A DNA stretch of 64,000 bases from the NCBI GenBank assembly GCA_964652775.1, contig CAZZAM010000006.1, forward strand, positions 76,842-140,841, read 5' to 3'. This stretch comes from UBA11346 sp038060575 (GTDB taxonomy: Bacteria > Planctomycetota > UBA11346). Shown here one piece after another: positions 59,699 through 64,000 of the stretch. The notes beneath the pieces were generated by a model. It saw only the letters and a program-made list of their open reading frames with translations. It did no database searches and was not told the origin of the DNA. The number at the start of each line of letters is the position of its first letter. Position 1 is the stretch's first letter. Made by a program: the position numbers and the translations under genes.

Positions 59699-60694
59699 CT
59701 ACCGGGCGGGCGGTGGCGGCAATGGCGCAGCCTTCGCCACCCAGGCTCTGAACACCCCCGTCAACAATGCTCCCGTCAGCATCTGCAATACGTGATAAAG
59801 CGCGATCGGCAGGGTCATCAACGACAGCATTGGATCGGCGGCAAACATCGTACCGATCAAGGGAATGCCCAGGGCGGCGGTCTTTTGGTTGGCGGTTATC
59901 ATCATGGCGACGCGATCTCCGCGTTCGCGCGAGGCCAGCGGCGCAATGAGCCAAATGCTGAGCCACAGCAGTAGATGCAGCATGCACACAGCAATGGCAA
60001 CGGGCGTGATGCCGGAGCCCAAACCGCGATGGGCAATGTCGCTGAAAATGGTGAGGACAACGACCAGGAGCAGACAGCCACTAGTTATGGAGATGCGAAA
60101 TTTATTGGCGTCCAAGGCTGCGGCCCAACGTAGCCGGAGTATTTGTCCGAGCACGGCCGGCAGTACGGCGATCACGATGAGCAATTGAATCACGTCCATG
60201 ACCGGAGTTGTGCCCTCGCGCCCAATGCAGAGCAGGATGAGCAGCGGTGTCAGGACAACGCCGATGAGATTGCTGAGCACGGAATTGATCAGCGTGATCG
60301 CTTCGTTTCCATCGGACTGACCAGTCACGGCCACGCAGGAACCGATCGTCGTTGGCAGGCAACCGAGGACGATGATCCCGATTGCTGCAGCCGGTGGCAG
60401 TCCGAGTGGCTGGGCGATCCACACGATGCCGCAGGCGAGTGCGGGAGCGATGACGAACGTCACGCATTGAATGGCGAGGTGTGGCTTCCAAGCGCGGATC
60501 GCCTGACCCAGACGTGCACCAGGCAGCGAGAGCCCAGCGCAGAGAAAGACCCCGGCGATGCAGAGCTTCTGCGTGAGTTTGTCGAGATGCAGAAATCCAC
60601 CGTCGCGCCCAAGGTCCGGCCATGTCATAGCAACGGCGAGAACCACCAGATAGCCGAGGATGAACCAATGCTGGCGCAACAAACGCTTCATCAT
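59699..60694 (-). CDS. Bile acid:sodium symporter family (BASS/YfeH-like) transporter
   Basis: A 331-residue membrane protein with nine to ten helices. The N-terminus RQHWFILGYLVVLAVAMTWPDLGRDGG, then FLCAGLSLPG, a LGCLPTTIGSCVAVTGQSDGNEAITLINSVLSNLIGVVLTPL segment and TANQKTAALGIPLIGTMF. The last two are the sodium-binding crossover regions. The pattern matches the SBF-like (DUF4137) YfeH group more than true bile acid carriers. Start ATG 60694 or 60691. It probably imports or exports an organic anion, perhaps the substrate of the SDR downstream. Confidence 0.88.
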   Translation of the reverse strand: MMKRLLRQHWFILGYLVVLAVAMTWPDLGRDGGFLHLDKLTQKLCIAGVFLCAGLSLPGARLGQAIRAWKPHLAIQCVTFVIAPALACGIVWIAQPLGLPPAAAIGIIVLGCLPTTIGSCVAVTGQSDGNEAITLINSVLSNLIGVVLTPLLILLCIGREGTTPVMDVIQLLIVIAVLPAVLGQILRLRWAAALDANKFRISITSGCLLLVVVLTIFSDIAHRGLGSGITPVAIAVCMLHLLLWLSIWLIAPLASRERGDRVAMMITANQKTAALGIPLIGTMFAADPMLSLMTLPIALYHVLQMLTGALLTGVFRAWVAKAAPLPPPPAR

Positions 60695-60776
60695 GCGCCG
60701 GACGGTAGAAATCGGGTCCCTGACGCAACGCCAGCCGCAGCTTGCTGGTTGGATAAAACCAGCTGGAATGCCGCCC

Positions 60777-61301
60777 ATGCCTAAGGATCAGCTTCGCCGC
60801 GGCCGCGCTCTGCCTCACGCCACCCTCGGTCGGCGCCGCGCGACTCCGTTCACGTACGCCCCGCGTCTGTTGGAAGCCGTGCCGCTACCAGTCGGTCGAC
60901 AATTCGCGCAGCCCGGACTGTGGGTGTGCCTGCGCTGTCTGCGTTTCACCAGCTTGTGCCCGGTGACCGGTCAGCCCGACTGGGCGACGATCACGGTGAA
61001 CTACATTCCTGATGCGAAGCTCGTCGAAAGCAAATCGCTCAAGGAATACCTGACCAGCTTCCGCAATCACGGCGACTTCCACGAAGACGTCGTTCGCATC
61101 ATTTGCGATGACTTGGTCAAACTGATGTCGCCGCGTTACCTCGAAGTGGTCGGTCGCTTCGACACCCGTGGCTCAATTGCGATCTGGCCGTTTGTGCAAT
61201 ACGCCCGTGCCGATGACGCCGATGCCGAGGACATTCGTCTGCATCGTTTGCGTAACTTTGCGCCGGGATTATACGATGGCCGCGAGCCGTCGGCGGAATG
61301 A
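60777..61301 (+). CDS. queF: NADPH-dependent 7-cyano-7-deazaguanine reductase (QueF)
   Basis: A 174-residue tunnel-fold enzyme that reduces preQ0 to preQ1 for queuosine. The QueF signature is FTSLCPVTGQPDWATITVNYIPDAKLVESKSLKEYLTSFRNHGDFHEDV: the catalytic Cys in SLCP, Asp in QPDW, the E-S-x-S-(L)-K-x-Y motif and the FH-E pair are all present. I used ATG 60777, with GGA nine bases upstream; 60768 is possible. It overlaps the acetyltransferase gene by four bases. Confidence 0.95.
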   Translation: MPKDQLRRGRALPHATLGRRRATPFTYAPRLLEAVPLPVGRQFAQPGLWVCLRCLRFTSLCPVTGQPDWATITVNYIPDAKLVESKSLKEYLTSFRNHGDFHEDVVRIICDDLVKLMSPRYLEVVGRFDTRGSIAIWPFVQYARADDADAEDIRLHRLRNFAPGLYDGREPSAE

Positions 61302-61900
61302 ACGCGCACGCTGGCGCGGCTTGCACGATAACGGTTGAGTCGTCGGCTTTAATCTCTGACTACGCCCGCGTTCCAATCGCATTCGACGTAGAACGTGTGC
61401 TTGATGTCGTCGAGTCTGCGGAAGCTCCTGGCGAGTGGACGCTGGAAGAACGTCAGATCGCCGTTCCGTATCGAAAAGACTACGATGCGATTCCTGGGAA
61501 TGGACCGCTCGGGTGGGAAAGCCAGTTCGATGTATCGCGATGGCAGTTGTTTGCCGCTCGTGTGGGAGATCGGTTGGTTGGTGGTGCGGTAGTTATTCAT
61601 CAGGTGCCGGGCATAGAGATGCTCGAAGGTCGAGACGACCTCGCTGTGCTGTGGGATCTGCGCGTAGCCCAGGAGCTGCGTGGCCAGGGGATCGGAGCTG
61701 CACTTCTGCATGCTGCCTGTCAGTGGTCGATCGAACACGGCGCGAACGTGTTAAAGGTCGAAACGCAGCAGATCAACGTGTCAGCCTGTCGATTCTACGC
61801 AGCCCAGGGGTTCCGTTTGGGCGCAGTCAACCGCAACGCCTATCCGGCGTTTCCGGCCGAGATCCAATTGCTCTGGTACAAAGACCTGATTCATCAATAG
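61298..61900 (+). CDS. GNAT N-acetyltransferase, streptothricin acetyltransferase-like
   Basis: A 200-residue protein with the GNAT acetyl-CoA loop ELRGQGIGAALLHAACQWS near residue 126. WDLRV before it and VLKVETQQINVSACRFYAAQGFRLGAVNRNAYPAFPAEIQLLWYK after match the streptothricin acetyltransferase (Sat/STAT) group. The target is probably a primary amine; resistance is unproven. ATG 61298 overlaps the queF stop. Confidence 0.85.
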   Translation: MNAHAGAACTITVESSALISDYARVPIAFDVERVLDVVESAEAPGEWTLEERQIAVPYRKDYDAIPGNGPLGWESQFDVSRWQLFAARVGDRLVGGAVVIHQVPGIEMLEGRDDLAVLWDLRVAQELRGQGIGAALLHAACQWSIEHGANVLKVETQQINVSACRFYAAQGFRLGAVNRNAYPAFPAEIQLLWYKDLIHQ

Positions 61901-61932
61901 CAAACGATGACGCAGACTAGACTGTTCTAACC

Positions 61933-61981
61933 CCTCGAAATCTGCGTAAATCTGCGCAATTTGTGGATAACTCCTGCGAAG
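61933..61981. repeat. Family B repeat arm with exact DnaA-box 9-mer
   Basis: The arm reads CCTCGAAATCTGCGTAAATC then TGCGCAATTTGTGGATAACTC. TGTGGATAA at 61962-61970 is the exact complement of TTATCCACA. It lies 64 bases before the purE start. Confidence 0.75.
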
Positions 61982-62045
61982 TTTTGTGGATGTTGATTCG
62001 CCGCCTTCAGCCATAGCGTGCCACTCCACCACGGAGATCAGCGTC

Positions 62046-62564
62046 ATGAGTAAGCCCACCGTCTCAATCGTCATGGGATCCGACAGCGATCTACCCGTGA
62101 TGACCAAGTGCCTGGACGTTCTGGAGAAATTCCAAGTCCCGTACGAAATCACCGTCTGTTCGGCGCATCGCACGCCGGATGCTGCTGCTGAACTGGCTAA
62201 GGGCGGCGAAGCGCGCGGCATCCGCGTGTTCATCGCGGCAGCCGGTGGCGCAGCGCACCTCGGTGGCGTGATCGCGGCGCACACGATTCTGCCGGTGCTC
62301 GCGGTGCCGATCGCTTCGACACCTCTGGCCGGCTTTGACAGTTTGCTTGCGATGGTGCAGATGCCGCCGGGTATTCCGGTCGGCACGCTCGCGGTTGGCG
62401 AATACGGCGCGACCAACGCCGGTATTCTTGCAACGCAGATTCTTGCTGGCTCGGACAAAGTGCTGGCTGAACGCCTGCACAAGTACAAAGCCGAGATGGT
62501 GACCAAGGTGCAGGAGAAGAACGCGCAGATGGTGGCGTCGCTCAAACAGCGCAAGGCGAAGTAA
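62046..62564 (+). CDS. purE: N5-carboxyaminoimidazole ribonucleotide mutase (PurE)
   Basis: A 172-residue class I PurE that moves carboxyl from N5-CAIR to CAIR in purine synthesis. Motifs: SIVMGSDSDLPVM at the start, CSAHRTPD with the catalytic His near residue 44, and AAAGGAAHLGGVIAAHT, then PLAGFDSLLAMVQMPPGIPVGTLAVGE. Family members usually have LPG where this has LGG. ATG 62046 is set by the conserved start. It is followed without a gap by the FGGY kinase gene; purK is not in the window. Confidence 0.96.
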   Translation: MSKPTVSIVMGSDSDLPVMTKCLDVLEKFQVPYEITVCSAHRTPDAAAELAKGGEARGIRVFIAAAGGAAHLGGVIAAHTILPVLAVPIASTPLAGFDSLLAMVQMPPGIPVGTLAVGEYGATNAGILATQILAGSDKVLAERLHKYKAEMVTKVQEKNAQMVASLKQRKAK

Positions 62565-63848
62565 TTGGCCGATTCGATCGTTCTTGGCATCGACCTCGGC
62601 ACGAGCGGTGTGCGCGTCTGTGCGATTGATGGCGCAGAGGCAGTCGTTGGTTCAAGCTCGACAGCGTTGCCGCCGCCGCGTCAGCTGGGGGCTGCGATCG
62701 AACAGGATCCGGAACTGTGGTGGCGAGCCGTCGTTGAAACGATGACCACACTCGGACGTTCGCTGGATCTCTCGCGCGTCAGTCGCATCGCAGTCGATGG
62801 AACGTCGGGCACGCTGTTGTTAGTCGATGATGCGGGCCAGCCGTGTTCAGCCGGACTGATGTACAACGACTCGCGTGCGGCGCGGCAGGCGCTCGATATT
62901 GCGGAAGTAGCCCCAGCCGAAAGCGGCGCACACGGACCAAGCGCCGCGCTCGCCAAGTTGATGCATCTGCGGCATGAAGGCATCGGCGCGCACGCGTTGC
63001 ACGCGATGCATCAAGCCGATTGGATTGCCGGCCGCCTAGCCGGTCGCTTTGGGATCAGCGATGAGAACAACGCATTGAAACTGGGCTACGATCCGGTCAC
63101 GCGGATGTGGCCGAGTTGGATCGACGAACTGCATGTACCGCGTGCGTTGTTGCCGCAGGTTGTCGTGCCGGGAAGTCTGATTGGGCATATTCAGCTGGCT
63201 ATTGCCGCGCAAATTGGTCTACCGACGACAGTTGAGATTCGTGCCGGAACCACTGACGGTGTGGCATCGTTCCTAGCGACTCGCGCGGCGGATCCTGGCG
63301 ATGCGGTGACTTCACTTGGCACGACGCTGGTGGTGAAGCTGTTGTCGGACCGGCCAATCTTTGCAGCCAATCAGGGCATCTATTCCCATCGCCTCGGTGA
63401 TCGCTGGTTGGCCGGTGGCGCGTCGAACAGCGGTGGCGCTGCGCTGCTGGCGCACTTTACCGCCGAGCGTATGGCTGAACTGACGCCGCAGCTCAATCCC
63501 GCCAAGTCCACCGGCCTCGACTATTATCCGCTGCCCAAACCCGGCGAGCGTTTCCCGATTGCCGATCTGACGTTGGCTCCACGTGTGTCGCCACGACCAG
63601 CCGATGACGTTCAATTTTTCCAAGGGCTGCTCGAAGGTATTGCCGCAATCGAAGCGCGCGCGTACGCCCAACTGCGTGTGCTGGGTGCGCCAGCATTGCG
63701 CCGTGTCATCAGCATCGGCGGTGGAGCGCGCAACACTGCGTGGACGACGATTCGTCAACGAGCGTTGGGTGTACCGGTAACAGGTGCGACGCGTACCGAA
63801 GCCAGTTTCGGAACCGCGCTGCTTGCACTGCATGGGGGGCCACCGTGA
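62565..63848 (+). CDS. FGGY-family carbohydrate kinase, D-ribulokinase-like
   Basis: A 427-residue kinase starting with TTG 62565 directly after the purE stop. The N-terminal phosphate motif is VLGIDLGTSGVRVCAID. The second, RIAVDGTSGTLLLVDDAGQPCSAGLMYNDSRAARQAL, with GTSGT and MYND-x-RA, is typical of the ribulokinase/SePSK (AtXK-1) group. The C-terminal adenosine motif is RVISIGGGARNTAWTTIRQRALGVPV. The likely substrate is D-ribulose, with D-xylulose as the alternative. The stop overlaps the next gene's start. Confidence 0.88.
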   Translation: MADSIVLGIDLGTSGVRVCAIDGAEAVVGSSSTALPPPRQLGAAIEQDPELWWRAVVETMTTLGRSLDLSRVSRIAVDGTSGTLLLVDDAGQPCSAGLMYNDSRAARQALDIAEVAPAESGAHGPSAALAKLMHLRHEGIGAHALHAMHQADWIAGRLAGRFGISDENNALKLGYDPVTRMWPSWIDELHVPRALLPQVVVPGSLIGHIQLAIAAQIGLPTTVEIRAGTTDGVASFLATRAADPGDAVTSLGTTLVVKLLSDRPIFAANQGIYSHRLGDRWLAGGASNSGGAALLAHFTAERMAELTPQLNPAKSTGLDYYPLPKPGERFPIADLTLAPRVSPRPADDVQFFQGLLEGIAAIEARAYAQLRVLGAPALRRVISIGGGARNTAWTTIRQRALGVPVTGATRTEASFGTALLALHGGPP

Positions 63849-64000
63849 TGCAAACAACGGCGATCACCAATCTACGCGATATAGCCCAGCGTTTCGATCA
63901 TGTGTTGCTGGACCAATGGGGCACGTTGCACGAAGGCAAGGCGGTGTTCCCGGCGGCGCGTGCGTGCGTCAACGCGCTGCGCGCTGTGGGCAAGCGCGTG
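63848..64000 (+). CDS. HAD-superfamily subfamily IIA hydrolase (3' end cut off)
   Basis: Only the first 51 residues lie in the window. FDHVLLDQWGTLHEGKAVFPAARACVNALRAVGKRV fits the start of HAD-IIA phosphatases (D-x-x-L-LD-x-WG-x-LH-x-G...P-A...L-x-x-x-GK). The nucleophile Asp is in LLDQWG. ATG 63848 overlaps the kinase stop by one base; GTG 63845 is also possible. It may dephosphorylate a sugar phosphate linked to the kinase. Confidence 0.8.
   Translation, partial: MQTTAITNLRDIAQRFDHVLLDQWGTLHEGKAVFPAARACVNALRAVGKRV

Noticed and set aside
1..64000. tRNA or rRNA genes
   Set aside because: I looked for T-loop consensus with matching acceptor ends and found none outside coding DNA; a covariance-model scan would be decisive.

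Overview
The window is about 64 kb of GC-rich bacterial chromosome carrying some 65 protein genes, most of them tightly packed and joined by 4-base stop/start overlaps (ATGA or GTGA). I see no rRNA, tRNA, phage, transposase or CRISPR. Several features suggest a member of the PVC group, most likely Planctomycetota, although no phylogenetic marker here settles this. They are phytanoyl-CoA dioxygenase-like and ThuA proteins paired with AraC regulators, an ECF sigma factor fused to a membrane-anchored extracellular part, a PknB-type kinase, GxxNG-type SGNH esterases, poorly conserved secreted proteins, and many intergenic palindromic repeats.

Layout. 1-5.3 kb: the end of an ABC-2 permease, a phosphoesterase, and an ECF sigma operon with membrane partners. 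5.3-8.8 kb: PriA helicase behind an MFS transporter (minus strand). 8.9-10.4 kb: a small membrane protein, a short MscL and a PAT-like acetyltransferase. 10.5-17.3 kb: two AraC regulators, each divergent from its likely target (dehydrogenase plus tandem ThuA protein; PhyH dioxygenase), and a lone DUF4143 ATPase. 17.4-21.2 kb: an A+T-richer orphan gene, then menA-menC-menE for menaquinone. 21.4-22.0 kb: a trypsin-fold protein that appears to lack its catalytic residues.

22.1-36.7 kb is a surface polysaccharide locus. It has three transcription units with glycosyltransferases, a sugar aminotransferase, RmlC, a Wzm/Wzt-type ABC exporter, five methyltransferases and an OafA-type acyltransferase. 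The combination points to an exported, methylated or acylated glycan.

36.8-49 kb: the ECF sigma fusion protein, a secreted protein of unknown role, glycogen branching enzyme GlgB, a DUF4388/TPR protein, two SGNH esterases, a TerB-like protein and a C39-like peptidase. 49.4-54.4 kb: a four-gene unit with a small regulatory-like domain protein, a transmembrane Ser/Thr kinase with a CsgG-like sensor, a TPR/CsgG-like lipoprotein and an outer-membrane barrel. This is the best candidate here for an undescribed envelope signalling system. 54.5-64 kb: a Fic protein with a conserved unknown partner, DUF2071, a DCC protein, a sugar-type SDR with a BASS transporter, QueF, an acetyltransferase, PurE, a ribulokinase-like FGGY kinase and the start of a HAD-IIA phosphatase.

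The second theme is repeats. At least nine palindromic families occupy most of the larger intergenic gaps. Two copies of one family lie inside the N-terminal reading frames of priA and menE, and one family carries DnaA-box 9-mers just upstream of three genes.
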